Below, piece by piece: positions 55,011-64,000 of a stretch of DNA of 64,000 bases (position 1 is its first letter; every line of letters begins with the position of its first letter). Source of the stretch: Streptomyces thermolilacinus SPC6 (GTDB lineage Bacteria; Actinomycetota; Actinomycetes; Streptomycetales; Streptomycetaceae); contig NZ_ASHX02000001.1 in the NCBI RefSeq assembly GCF_000478605.2, positions 3,263,895 to 3,327,894 of the forward strand, in the 5' to 3' direction. The notes beneath the pieces were generated by a model, which saw only the letters and a program-made list of their open reading frames with translations, had not been told where the DNA came from and searched no databases. A program made the translations under genes and the position numbers.

Positions 55011-55922
55011 ATGAGCGTCCTCTCCATCGACCGTGTCTCCCGCTGGTTCGGCAACGTGGTCGCCGTCAACGACGTCACCATGTCCATCGGCCCCGGCGTG
55101 ACCGGCCTCCTCGGCCCGAACGGCGCCGGCAAGTCCACCCTCATCAACATGATGGGCGGCTTCCTCGCCCCGTCCGCCGGCTCGGTCACCCTCGACGGAC
55201 AGCCGGTCTGGCGCAACGAGTCCGTCTACCGCCACATCGGCGTCGTGCCGGAGCGGGAGGCGATGTACGACTTCCTGACGGGCCGCGAGTTCGTCGTCGC
55301 CAACGCCGAACTGCACGGCCTCGGCGCGGCGGAGGCCCAGCGCGCGCTCGCCACCGTCGAGATGGAGTACGCGCAGGACCGGAAGATCGGCACGTACAGC
55401 AAGGGCATGCGGCAGCGCGTGAAGATGGCGTCCGCCCTCGTCCACGACCCGGCGGTGCTCCTCCTCGACGAGCCGTTCAACGGCATGGACCCGCGCCAGC
55501 GCATGCAGCTGATGGACCTGCTGCGGCGCATGGGCGGAGAGGGCCGTACGGTCCTGTTCTCCTCGCACATCCTGGAGGAGGTCGAGCAACTCGCCTCCCA
55601 CATCGAGGTCATCGTCGCCGGACGGCACGCGGCCAGCGGCGACTTCCGCCGCATCCGCCGCCTGATGACGGACCGGCCGCACCGCTACGTGGTGCGCTCC
55701 AGCGACGACCGGGCCCTGGCCGCCGCGCTGATCGCCGACCCCTCGACCGCCGGTATCGAGGTGGACGTGCGCGAGGGCCTCCTGCGCGTCCAGGCAGTGG
55801 ACTTCGGCCGGTTCACCGAGCTGCTGCCGCGGGTCGCCCGCGAGCACTCCATCCGGCTGCTGACGGTCTCGCCTTCGGACGAGTCCCTCGAGTCGGTCTT
55901 CTCGTACCTCGTCGCGGCCTGA
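55011..55922 (+). CDS. ABC transporter ATP-binding protein (second)
   Basis: 303 aa. Walker A GPNGAGKST near 38-46, signature YSKGMRQRVKMASALVHDP and Walker B VLLLDEPFNGMDP. Resembles the first ATPase of the operon but is diverged. GAGAAGG is about a dozen bases upstream of the ATG. The next gene starts 15 bp after its stop. Confidence 0.92.
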   Translation: MSVLSIDRVSRWFGNVVAVNDVTMSIGPGVTGLLGPNGAGKSTLINMMGGFLAPSAGSVTLDGQPVWRNESVYRHIGVVPEREAMYDFLTGREFVVANAELHGLGAAEAQRALATVEMEYAQDRKIGTYSKGMRQRVKMASALVHDPAVLLLDEPFNGMDPRQRMQLMDLLRRMGGEGRTVLFSSHILEEVEQLASHIEVIVAGRHAASGDFRRIRRLMTDRPHRYVVRSSDDRALAAALIADPSTAGIEVDVREGLLRVQAVDFGRFTELLPRVAREHSIRLLTVSPSDESLESVFSYLVAA

Positions 55923-55937
55923 AGGGAGCCCTCGACC

Positions 55938-56660
55938 ATGTACCACCCCACAGTCGCCCGGCTCACCTACCGCGGGCTCCTCGGCCGCCGCCGCGCGGCC
56001 ATCCTGTTCGTCCTGCCCGCCCTGCTGATCGCCATCTCGGCCGCCGTCCGCGTCTTCCAGGGCGCCGACGACCAGGTTGCCGCGGATCTCCTCGGCGGGT
56101 TCGCGCTCGCCACGATGGTGCCGCTGATCGGCGTCATCGCGGGCACGGGCGCGATCGGACCGGAGATCGACGACGGCTCGGTCGTCTACCTGCTCGCCAA
56201 GCCGGTGAAGCGGCACACGATCATCTTCACCAAGCTGATCGTCGCCATCGCCGTGACCATGGTCTTCTCGGCGGTCCCCACGTTCGTCGCCGGCATGATC
56301 CTCAACGGCAACGGCCAGCAGGTCGCCGTCGCCTACACGGTCGCCGCGCTCGTCGCGTCCATCGCGTACAGCGCCCTGTTCCTGCTCCTCGGCACGGTCA
56401 GCCGGCACGCCGTCGTCTTCGGTCTCGTCTACGCGCTGGTGTGGGAGAACCTGTTCGGCGGCGTCATCTCCGGGGCGCGCACGCTGAGCGTCCAGCAGTG
56501 GGCCCTCGCCGTCGCGGAGAAGGTCACGCGGGGCGAGGGGCTGGTCTCGTCCGACGTGTCGCTGTCGGTCGCGGCGGTGCTCCTGGTCGTGGTGACCGTG
56601 GCCGCCACCTGGTTCGCCGGGTGGAAGCTGCGGACGCTGACCCTGGCGGGCGAGGAGTAG
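55938..56660 (+). CDS. ABC-2 type permease (second)
   Basis: 240 aa with six hydrophobic helices, including GTGAIGPEIDDGSVVYLLAKPVKRHTII, the usual ABC-2 loop, and VVFGLVYALVWENLF. Probably pairs with the second ATPase. Last gene of the operon. Confidence 0.87.
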   Translation: MYHPTVARLTYRGLLGRRRAAILFVLPALLIAISAAVRVFQGADDQVAADLLGGFALATMVPLIGVIAGTGAIGPEIDDGSVVYLLAKPVKRHTIIFTKLIVAIAVTMVFSAVPTFVAGMILNGNGQQVAVAYTVAALVASIAYSALFLLLGTVSRHAVVFGLVYALVWENLFGGVISGARTLSVQQWALAVAEKVTRGEGLVSSDVSLSVAAVLLVVVTVAATWFAGWKLRTLTLAGEE

Positions 56661-56684
56661 GGCCCGCCCGAGAGTGCTCCCGTG

Positions 56685-56750
56685 GGGGCGCCTCAGGGTC
56701 GGTTCCGGGGCGCTCCGGGGTCGGTTCCGGGGCGCCTCAGGGCCGTTCGC
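56685..56750 (+). repeat. Three imperfect 22-bp repeats
   Basis: Units GGGGCGCCTCAGGGTCGGTTCC, GGGGCGCTCCGGGGTCGGTTCC and a third diverging at the end lie head to tail just after the second permease gene. A DnaA-like TTTTCCACA follows at 56767. Together with the lpdA promoter area they make up the 219-bp gap. Confidence 0.7.
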
Positions 56751-56879
56751 GGGTCGCGCGCGAGGGTTTTCCACAGGGAGACGGCCGTCGCAGCGCCCGG
56801 CGCCCCACGGGATTACTGTGGGCCCGGGCGCGACCCACACGGCCCGTACGACCCGCACTCACACTCTGGGGAGCAAGCC

Positions 56880-58283
<1,404 letters not shown>

Positions 58284-58378
58284 TCCGCGGGCGGCGGTCT
58301 GCGGAGAACGGCCGCCGGACATGGGTCTCCGGGCGAGGGTCGCCGGACAGCGGTCCGCAAGAACGGTCTCCGGGAAAC

Positions 58379-58430
58379 GGGAGAGGGGCGGCGGCCCCGC
58401 GCACCCGCGCGGGGCCGCCGCCCCTCTCCC
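58379..58430. terminator. 24-bp perfect hairpin, bidirectional terminator
   Basis: An uninterrupted 24-bp stem (from GGGAGAGGGGCGGCGG) with loop ACCC, between convergent lpdA and the HAD gene. It is the strongest terminator in the window. Confidence 0.92.
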
Positions 58431-58464
58431 GTACGCGGCCCGCACCGGGTCCGCGTCCGGAAGG

Positions 58465-59271
58465 TCAGCGCGAGAGCAGCCGCTCCAAAGTCACGGCGAT
58501 GCCGTCCTCGTCGCTGGCCGCCGTGACCTCGTCGGCGACGGCCTTCAGGTCGTCGTGGGCGTCGGCCATGGCCACGCCGTGCCGCGCCCAGGCGAACATG
58601 GGGATGTCGTTCGGCATGTCGCCGAACGCGATCGTGTCCGCCGCCTTCACGCCCAGGCGGCGCGCCGCCAGCGAGAGGCCGGTCGCCTTGCTGAGGCCCA
58701 GCGGCAGGATCTCCACTATCCCCGCGCCCGCCATCACGACGTCCACGAGGCCGCCGACCACCTGGCGCGCGGCGGCCGTCAGCGCGTCGTCGTCCAGGTC
58801 CGGGTGCTGGATGTACACCTTGTTCAGCGGCGCCGACCACAGGTCCGCCGGGTCCTCCAACGGCAGGTACGGCAGGGGGCCGTCCTGTACCGCGTAGCCC
58901 GAGCCGACCAGCACCTCGCCGTCCAGGCCGTCCCGGCTGGCGGCCAGCGCCAGCGGGCCCACCTCGGCCTCCAGCTTCGACAGGGCGAGCCCCGCGAGCT
59001 GCCGGTCCAGCGTCACCGACGTCAGCAGCCGGTGCTCGCCCGCGTGGTAGACCTGCGCGCCCTGCCCGCACACCGCGAGGCCCTCGTAGCCGAGGTCGTC
59101 GAGGATCGCCCGGGTCCAGGGCACGGAACGGCCGGTGACCACGATGTGCGCGGCGCCCGCCGCCGTGGCGGCGGCGAGCGCGTCGCGCGTGCGCTGCGAC
59201 ACGGTCCCGTCGGGGCGCAGCAGCGTCCCGTCGAGGTCGGTCGCGACGAGCCGGTAGGGGAAGGGGCTCAC
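58465..59271 (-). CDS. Cof-type HAD phosphatase
   Basis: 268 aa. [36 protein letters not shown] and [11 protein letters not shown], same class as the copy at 47265-48125. GTG overlaps the serS stop by four bases (GTGA), so it is coupled to serS. Substrate unknown. Confidence 0.9.
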   Translation of the reverse strand: MSPFPYRLVATDLDGTLLRPDGTVSQRTRDALAAATAAGAAHIVVTGRSVPWTRAILDDLGYEGLAVCGQGAQVYHAGEHRLLTSVTLDRQLAGLALSKLEAEVGPLALAASRDGLDGEVLVGSGYAVQDGPLPYLPLEDPADLWSAPLNKVYIQHPDLDDDALTAAARQVVGGLVDVVMAGAGIVEILPLGLSKATGLSLAARRLGVKAADTIAFGDMPNDIPMFAWARHGVAMADAHDDLKAVADEVTAASDEDGIAVTLERLLSR

Positions 59272-60545
59272 TTGGCCACGGGCTCCAGCAGCTCCCGCCC
59301 GCCGAGGTACGGCCGCAGGATCTCGGGCACCCGGACCGAGCCGTCGGCCAGCTGGTGGTTCTCCAGGATCGCCACGATCGTGCGCGGCACGGCGCAGAGC
59401 GTGCCGTTCAGCGTCGCGAGCGGCTGGACCGTCTTGCCGTCGCGCATGCGGACGGACAGGCGGCGGGCCTGGAAGCTGTCGCAGTTCGACGCGGAGGTCA
59501 GCTCGCGGTACTTGCCCTGCGTCGGGATCCACGCCTCGCAGTCGTACTTGCGCGACGCGGACGCCCCCAGGTCACCGCTGGCCACGTCGATCACCTGGAA
59601 CGGCAGCTCCAGGGCCGTCAGCCACTGCTTCTCCCACTCCAGCAGCCGCTTGTGCTCGGCCTCGGCCTCCTCCGGAGCGACGTACGAGAACATCTCGACC
59701 TTGTCGAACTGGTGGACGCGGAAGATGCCGCGGGTGTCCTTGCCGTACGTACCGGCCTCGCGGCGGTAGCAGGGGGAGAACCCGGCGTACCGCAGCGGCA
59801 GCTTGTCGGCGTCGAGGATCTCGTCCATGTGGTACGCGGCGAGCGGCACCTCGGACGTGCCCACCAGGTAGTAGTCGTCCTTCTCCAGGTGGTAGACGTT
59901 CTCGGCGGCCTGGCCGAGGAAGCCGGTGCCCTCCATGGCGCGCGGGCGGACCAGCGTCGGCGTGAGCATCGGGATGAAACCGGCCTCGGTGGCCTGCGCG
60001 ATGGCCGCGTTGACGAGCGCGAGCTCCAGCAGCGCGCCGACACCGGTCAGGTAGTAGAAGCGCGAGCCGGACACCTTCGCACCGCGCTCGACGTCGATGG
60101 CGCCCAGCGCCTCGCCCAGCTCCAGGTGGTCCTTCGGCTCGAAGCCCTCGGCGGCGAAGTCGCGGATCGTGCCGTGCGTCTCCAGGACGACGAAGTCCTC
60201 CTCGCCGCCGACCGGCACCTCCGGGTGGACCAGGTTCCCAAGCTGGAGCAGCAGGCGGCGGGCCTCCTCGTCGGCCTCGTGCTGCTCGGCGTCGGCGGCC
60301 TTGACATCGGCCTTCAGCTGCTCGGCCCGCTTGAGCAGCTCGGCCCGCTCCTCGGGGGAGGCCTTGGGGATCAGCTTGCCGAGCGACTTCTGTTCGGAGC
60401 GGAGCTCGTCGAAGCGGGCGCCGGACGACCTGCGCCGCTCATCGGCGGAGAGCAGGGCGTCGACGAGGTCGACGTCCTCTCCACGGGCGCGCTGGGAGGC
60501 GCGAACACGGTCGGGGTCCTCACGGAGCAGGCGAAGGTCAATCAC
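59268..60545 (-). CDS. serS: Seryl-tRNA synthetase
   Basis: 425 aa. The N-terminal coiled-coil arm (about 30-105) reads [22 protein letters not shown]. Class II core: motif 2 [10 protein letters not shown] and motif 3 [21 protein letters not shown] is preceded by TAGCCT at six bases, leaderless. Followed by a coupled HAD gene. Confidence 0.97.
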   Translation of the reverse strand: MIDLRLLREDPDRVRASQRARGEDVDLVDALLSADERRRSSGARFDELRSEQKSLGKLIPKASPEERAELLKRAEQLKADVKAADAEQHEADEEARRLLLQLGNLVHPEVPVGGEEDFVVLETHGTIRDFAAEGFEPKDHLELGEALGAIDVERGAKVSGSRFYYLTGVGALLELALVNAAIAQATEAGFIPMLTPTLVRPRAMEGTGFLGQAAENVYHLEKDDYYLVGTSEVPLAAYHMDEILDADKLPLRYAGFSPCYRREAGTYGKDTRGIFRVHQFDKVEMFSYVAPEEAEAEHKRLLEWEKQWLTALELPFQVIDVASGDLGASASRKYDCEAWIPTQGKYRELTSASNCDSFQARRLSVRMRDGKTVQPLATLNGTLCAVPRTIVAILENHQLADGSVRVPEILRPYLGGRELLEPVAK

Positions 60546-61202
60546 CCCACCAGGCTACCGGTGTGCACCAGCCGCACCCGACCGCATATCGACGCCGCCC
60601 CAGCGTGTCACTTTGCCCCAATTGCCGGACTTATTGATGATGGCGGTGAAAGATCCATCATTCTTGGGTAAAGGCCGGTCCACGCGCGTCACCTTTCCAC
60701 AGGAGTCTGGGGGCGGGAAATGTTATCCACAGGCTGTGTGCAAGAAATGTGGACTCCGGAATGATCACGCCGAAAGGCGTCCGCCCGCAGTCCGTTTCCT
60801 CGCTCAAACCTGTTCCGGACGCTCATTCGGGTGGGAATTCCTCGCCCTAAAGGGTCGATCGGAGGAATGAGGATGACGTGAGGGACAAAGCGGACTGTGG
60901 ACGCAGGTGTGGTCACTACGCCGATTTATCGACCTTGTCCGGTTCGGGTGGGGGTTGAGTGGTGCCGAGATGTCGACTTGTCCCCAGGCAACCCCCAGGC
61001 TCTGTGGATAACTCCGTGTCCTCCGTGGAGCGAGCCCGCGCGACCGGACGTCCGCCCGCACAGGCCGTACGGAATGCCGACCGCCGCAGGCCCCTACCGG
61101 AAATCGGCCCCCACGCGCCTCCGCGGCCGAGGGCCCGGGACGCGGGCCCAACCTCCACGTGCCCGTGCGCGGGCCCCGGCGGCCGAAGGCCCGTACGACG
61201 GA
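60546..61202. other. Large serS/pheA intergenic region with DnaA-box-like motifs
   Basis: 657 bp without a supported gene, visibly lower in GC than its surroundings at 60600-61010. It holds CTTTCCACA at 60693, exact TTATCCACA at 60723-60731, TGTGGACTC at 60748, TGTGGACGC at 60896 and exact TGTGGATAA at 61003-61011. The serS leaderless promoter is at the left. The right 190 bp returns to high GC. Short frames show no family resemblance. Confidence 0.65.
60552..60557 (-). promoter_or_regulatory. Leaderless promoter -10 of serS
   Basis: TAGCCT ends six bases before the GTG, no Shine-Dalgarno. Confidence 0.5.
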
Positions 61203-62141
61203 TCAGGCGCCGCGGCCGTCCTGGCAGCGGGCCAGCCAGTCGGCCGCCGCGGTGAAGTCGGCGTCCGACGTACCGAGCCGCGGCCCCCGCACGTCGTCCG
61301 CCGAGACACCGGCCCTCGGATACGAACCGAGGAAACGCACATTCGGGCAGATCCGCTTCAGCCCCATCAGCGCCTCGCCCACCCGCCGGTCCGAGATATG
61401 CCCCTCGGCGTCCACGGCGAAGCAGTAGTTGCCGATTCCCGCGCCGGTGGGACGCGACTGGATCAGCATCAGGTTGACACCGCGGACGGCGAACTCCTGG
61501 AGGAGCTCCAGCAGCGCGCCCGGGTGGTCGTCGCGCAGCCAGATCACCATCGACGTCTTGTCCGCGCCGGTCGGCGCGGCGGGCCGCGCCGGACGTCCCA
61601 CCAGCACGAACCGCGTCTCGGCGTTCTCCGCGTCGTGGATCTCCGTGACCAGGGCTTCGAGACCGTACGTCGCTGCCGCGAACTCCCCCGCGAACGCCGC
61701 GTCGTACCGGCCCTCCTGCACCAGCCGCGCCCCGTCCGCGTTCGACGCGGCCGACTCCCACACGGCCTCCGGGAGGTTGGCGCGCAGCCAGTTCCGCACC
61801 TGCGGCTGGGCCACCGGGTGCCCGGTCACCGTCTTGATGTCGGCCAGCTGCGTGCCCGGCCGCACCAGCAGTGCGAACGCGATCGGCAGCAGCACCTCGC
61901 GGTAGATCATCAGCGGCCTGCCCGAAGCCAGCTCGTCCAGCGTCGCGGTCACCCCGCCCTCCACCGAGTTCTCGATCGGTACGAGCGCGGCGGCGGCCTC
62001 CCCGTTGCGTACCGCGTCCAGGGCGGCGGGTACCGACACCATCGGCACCAGCTCGCGTGTCGCGGCTTCCGGCAGCGTCCGCAGGGCCGCCTCGGTGAAG
62101 GTGCCCTCGGGGCCGAGGTAGGTGAATCGCGTGGCCGACAT
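61203..62141 (-). CDS. pheA: Prephenate dehydratase
   Basis: 312 aa. Stand-alone PDT domain: TYLGPEGTFTEAALRTL, VPIENSVEGGVTATLD and the catalytic Thr-Arg-Phe in NAETRFVLVG. A C-terminal ACT domain (about 200-280: TSMVIWLRDDHPGALLELLQ) binds Phe for feedback control. Makes phenylpyruvate. A TAGGGT box six bases before ATG indicates a leaderless message. Confidence 0.96.
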   Translation of the reverse strand: MSATRFTYLGPEGTFTEAALRTLPEAATRELVPMVSVPAALDAVRNGEAAAALVPIENSVEGGVTATLDELASGRPLMIYREVLLPIAFALLVRPGTQLADIKTVTGHPVAQPQVRNWLRANLPEAVWESAASNADGARLVQEGRYDAAFAGEFAAATYGLEALVTEIHDAENAETRFVLVGRPARPAAPTGADKTSMVIWLRDDHPGALLELLQEFAVRGVNLMLIQSRPTGAGIGNYCFAVDAEGHISDRRVGEALMGLKRICPNVRFLGSYPRAGVSADDVRGPRLGTSDADFTAAADWLARCQDGRGA

Positions 62142-62147
62142 ACTGTC

Positions 62148-62153
62148 ACCCTA
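62148..62153 (-). promoter_or_regulatory. Leaderless promoter -10 of pheA
   Basis: TAGGGT ends six bases before ATG, no Shine-Dalgarno. Confidence 0.5.
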
Positions 62154-62349
62154 ATGCGCCGGACCCCGCCCCGCTGCCCCCTTCGAGCAGCGGCCGCCGG
62201 GCGGAACGAGACCCCCGTACGCCCGCCCGCACCCCCCGGCCGGAGCCCCGCGCAGGCCCCCGGATACCGCGGGACCCGGGACCTGTGTTCCGCGCCCGTA
62301 CTGCGCGACCCGGGCCCCGCACCGCGCGGGGCGCCCCGTGTCCGTACGG

Positions 62350-63606
62350 TCACGCCTCCAGCAGCCGCTGGCCCACGTACTCCCCATCCGCCGGGCCGCC
62401 CGGCACGGCGAACAGGGCACTGGACTCGTGGCGGATGAACGGCGACAGCGCGTCGCCCCGGTCCAGCTTCCGCTGCACCGGCACGAAGCCCTTGCGCGGG
62501 TCCGCCTGCCAGCAGATGAACAGCAGGCCCGCGTCCGGCGTCCCGTCCGGGCCGATCCCGTCGTGGTACGAGAACGGGCGGCGCAGCATCGTCGCCCCGC
62601 CGTTCTGCTCGGGCGCCGAGATCCGCGCGTGCGCGTCGGCCGGGATCACCGGCTTGCCGTCCGGGCCCAGCTTGTCGAGGTCCGGCTCCGTCGTCTCCGT
62701 ACCGCCCGTCAGTGGGGCGCCGTCCGACTTGCGCCGGCCTATCACCGCCTCCTGGTCCTTGAGCGGCAGCTTCTCCCAGTCGTCCAGCAGCATCCGGATA
62801 CGCCGCACCACCGCGTACGAGCCGCCCGCCATCCACGGCTGGTCGCCGCCCGGCGCCACGAAGACGTGCCCGTCGAAACCGGGGTCGGTCGGCTTCGGGT
62901 TGCCCGTGCCGTCGACCTGCCCCATCAGATTGCGGGCCGTCATGGGGTGCGCGGTCGCGCCGGGCGAACGGTTGAAGCCGTTCATCTGCCAGCGCACCTT
63001 CGCCGCCGCGCCCGCCTCGCGCTGCACGGTCCGCAGCGCGTGGAAGGCGACCAGCGCGTCGTCGGCGCCGATCTGCACCCACAGGTCGCCGTCGGACCGC
63101 TTGGGGTCGAGCCGGTCGGACGAGAACGCCGGGAGCGGCTCCAGCTGCGCGGGGCGCCGCGCCACCAGGCCCGTACGGTCGAAGAAGGACGCCCCGAAGC
63201 CGAACGTCACCGTCAGGGAGCACGGCCCGGCGTCCCGCGCGACTCCGCTGTCCGCGCCGCCCGCCGGTTCACCGGCCATCAGCAGCTCGGCCACCCGCGA
63301 CCAGCGCCGCATCAGCGCGACGGCCTCCTTGCGGCCCGCGCCGGGCGCCAGGTCGAACGCCACCAGGTGGCCGCGCGCCTGCGACGGCTGGGTGATGCCC
63401 GCCTGGTGGGCGCCCCGGAACGGCACGCGGGCCGAGCCCACCGTCGTGAGCGCGGGCCCGCCGCCGTCGCCCGCGTCGCCGAGGACCGCGTACCCGGCGG
63501 CACCGCCGGCCCCGCCGAGCGCGAGCCCGGCCGCCCCCGCCGCGCCCACGGTGCCGAGGAGCCGGCGCCTCGAAATCTCCAGGTTGTCGCTGTCGCTGTC
63601 GCTCAT
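62350..63606 (-). CDS. efeB: Tat-exported Dyp-type haem peroxidase (EfeB-like)
   Basis: 418 aa. The Tat signal SRRRLLGTVGAAGAAGLAL is at 12-30. The Dyp GxxDG motif is GQVDGTGNPK, with the C-terminal haem region GPDGTPDAGLLFICWQADP. It is the type often found with iron/copper uptake genes; the CopC-like gene just upstream on the same strand supports a metal-related role. Confidence 0.9.
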   Translation of the reverse strand: MSDSDSDNLEISRRRLLGTVGAAGAAGLALGGAGGAAGYAVLGDAGDGGGPALTTVGSARVPFRGAHQAGITQPSQARGHLVAFDLAPGAGRKEAVALMRRWSRVAELLMAGEPAGGADSGVARDAGPCSLTVTFGFGASFFDRTGLVARRPAQLEPLPAFSSDRLDPKRSDGDLWVQIGADDALVAFHALRTVQREAGAAAKVRWQMNGFNRSPGATAHPMTARNLMGQVDGTGNPKPTDPGFDGHVFVAPGGDQPWMAGGSYAVVRRIRMLLDDWEKLPLKDQEAVIGRRKSDGAPLTGGTETTEPDLDKLGPDGKPVIPADAHARISAPEQNGGATMLRRPFSYHDGIGPDGTPDAGLLFICWQADPRKGFVPVQRKLDRGDALSPFIRHESSALFAVPGGPADGEYVGQRLLEA

Positions 63607-63613
63607 GGTCAGG

Positions 63614-64000
63614 TCAACCGATCTTCACGTTCTTGTCGATGGTGGTCTGGTCGATGTCGGACGTCCGCACCGTCACCCGGACGCGCCAGTCGCCGGGCAT
63701 CGGCAGCTGAGCCGAGCGGGCGGTCCAGCGGCCGGCGGCGTCCCGTTCGAGCGCGACCGGCAGCGGCCCGATCTCCTGCGCGTCGAGCGTGAACGACACC
63801 TTCAGCTCGGCCACGTCGCGCGGCTTCCCGTCCGCCCCCGCGACGGCGACCCGCAGGGCGTTGCCGCCGGACCGGCCCGGGTCGAGGTTCAGCCGGACGG
63901 TGCCCGTGCCGTTCGGGCCGCCCGTGTCGAACGGCAGGCTCACGTCGACCGGCCGGTCCGGCACGGCGGTCGCGGTGGCGGCCCGCGCCCGGTCGGCCTG
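63614..64000 (-). CDS. C-terminal part of CopC/CopD/YtkA-like copper protein, 5' end outside window
   Basis: About 128 codons are visible and the frame is open to the right edge. The segment (VDVSLPFDTGGPNGTGTVRL, MPGDWRVRVTVRTSDIDQTT) is a beta-sandwich typical of the C-terminal YtkA-like domain of streptomycete CopC-CopD proteins. Ends seven bases before the Dyp peroxidase start; the two are probably one operon. Confidence 0.75.
   Translation of the reverse strand, partial: QADRARAATATAVPDRPVDVSLPFDTGGPNGTGTVRLNLDPGRSGGNALRVAVAGADGKPRDVAELKVSFTLDAQEIGPLPVALERDAAGRWTARSAQLPMPGDWRVRVTVRTSDIDQTTIDKNVKIG

Overview
The window is a high-GC actinobacterial chromosome segment, almost certainly Streptomyces: GTG starts and leaderless genes are common, third codon positions are GC-rich, and ssgR/ssgA (a streptomycete sporulation pair) are present. 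As I remember it, the gene order matches the S. coelicolor arm just outside oriC, roughly from the gene before cca to the Dyp peroxidase/CopC genes. The dense set of ParB-binding parS sites (GTTTCACGTGAAAC; seven exact and three degenerate copies) also points to origin proximity. oriC, dnaA and parAB are not in the window.

Layout. 1-5 kb: a partial DUF6049 gene, the leaderless CCA-adding enzyme, an MFS exporter, and inositol-phosphate synthase preceded by a PadR regulator with its likely operator. 6.6-14 kb: a cell-envelope block with a bifunctional PBP, a GT87 glycosyltransferase, an alanine-racemase-fold protein, FemX-like lipid II glycyltransferase and a small membrane protein. 14.3-19.5 kb: rpsF-ssb-rpsR-rplI, a MATE exporter and dnaB, with DnaA-box-like motifs ahead of dnaB. 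19.5-21.6 kb: a less typical insert with a frameshifted hypothetical gene, an unknown gene and an 18-bp perfect palindrome. 21.7-29.2 kb: a LysE-type exporter, GPP34, serine hydrolase, GNAT, a decayed membrane-protein gene, Nudix, LysR, a cystathionine synthase/lyase-type enzyme, a holin-4-type membrane protein, a cupin and DUF5326.

29.4-34 kb: a short ssgR, ssgA, a YibE/F membrane protein, and thiC behind a TPP riboswitch that carries a near-parS sequence in its P3 arm. 34-39.3 kb: membrane protein, metallophosphoesterase, LacI regulator and HisC-type aminotransferase. 39.5-47.1 kb: Rex-controlled cydA-cydB and a fused cydCD whose first codons are themselves a parS site, then an M23 peptidase. 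47.3-53 kb: HAD phosphatase, LLM oxidoreductase, KptA, MerR regulator and a hydrolase-SDR fusion. 53-64 kb: a two-ATPase/two-permease ABC operon, lpdA, HAD, serS, pheA, a Tat-exported Dyp peroxidase and the end of a CopC/YtkA-like protein.

Most genes are ordinary housekeeping genes. The more unusual signal is non-coding: parS placed inside terminators, a start codon and a riboswitch; DnaA-box clusters away from oriC; and several short tandem repeats between genes. Family assignments rest on motifs and recall, because no database search was possible.
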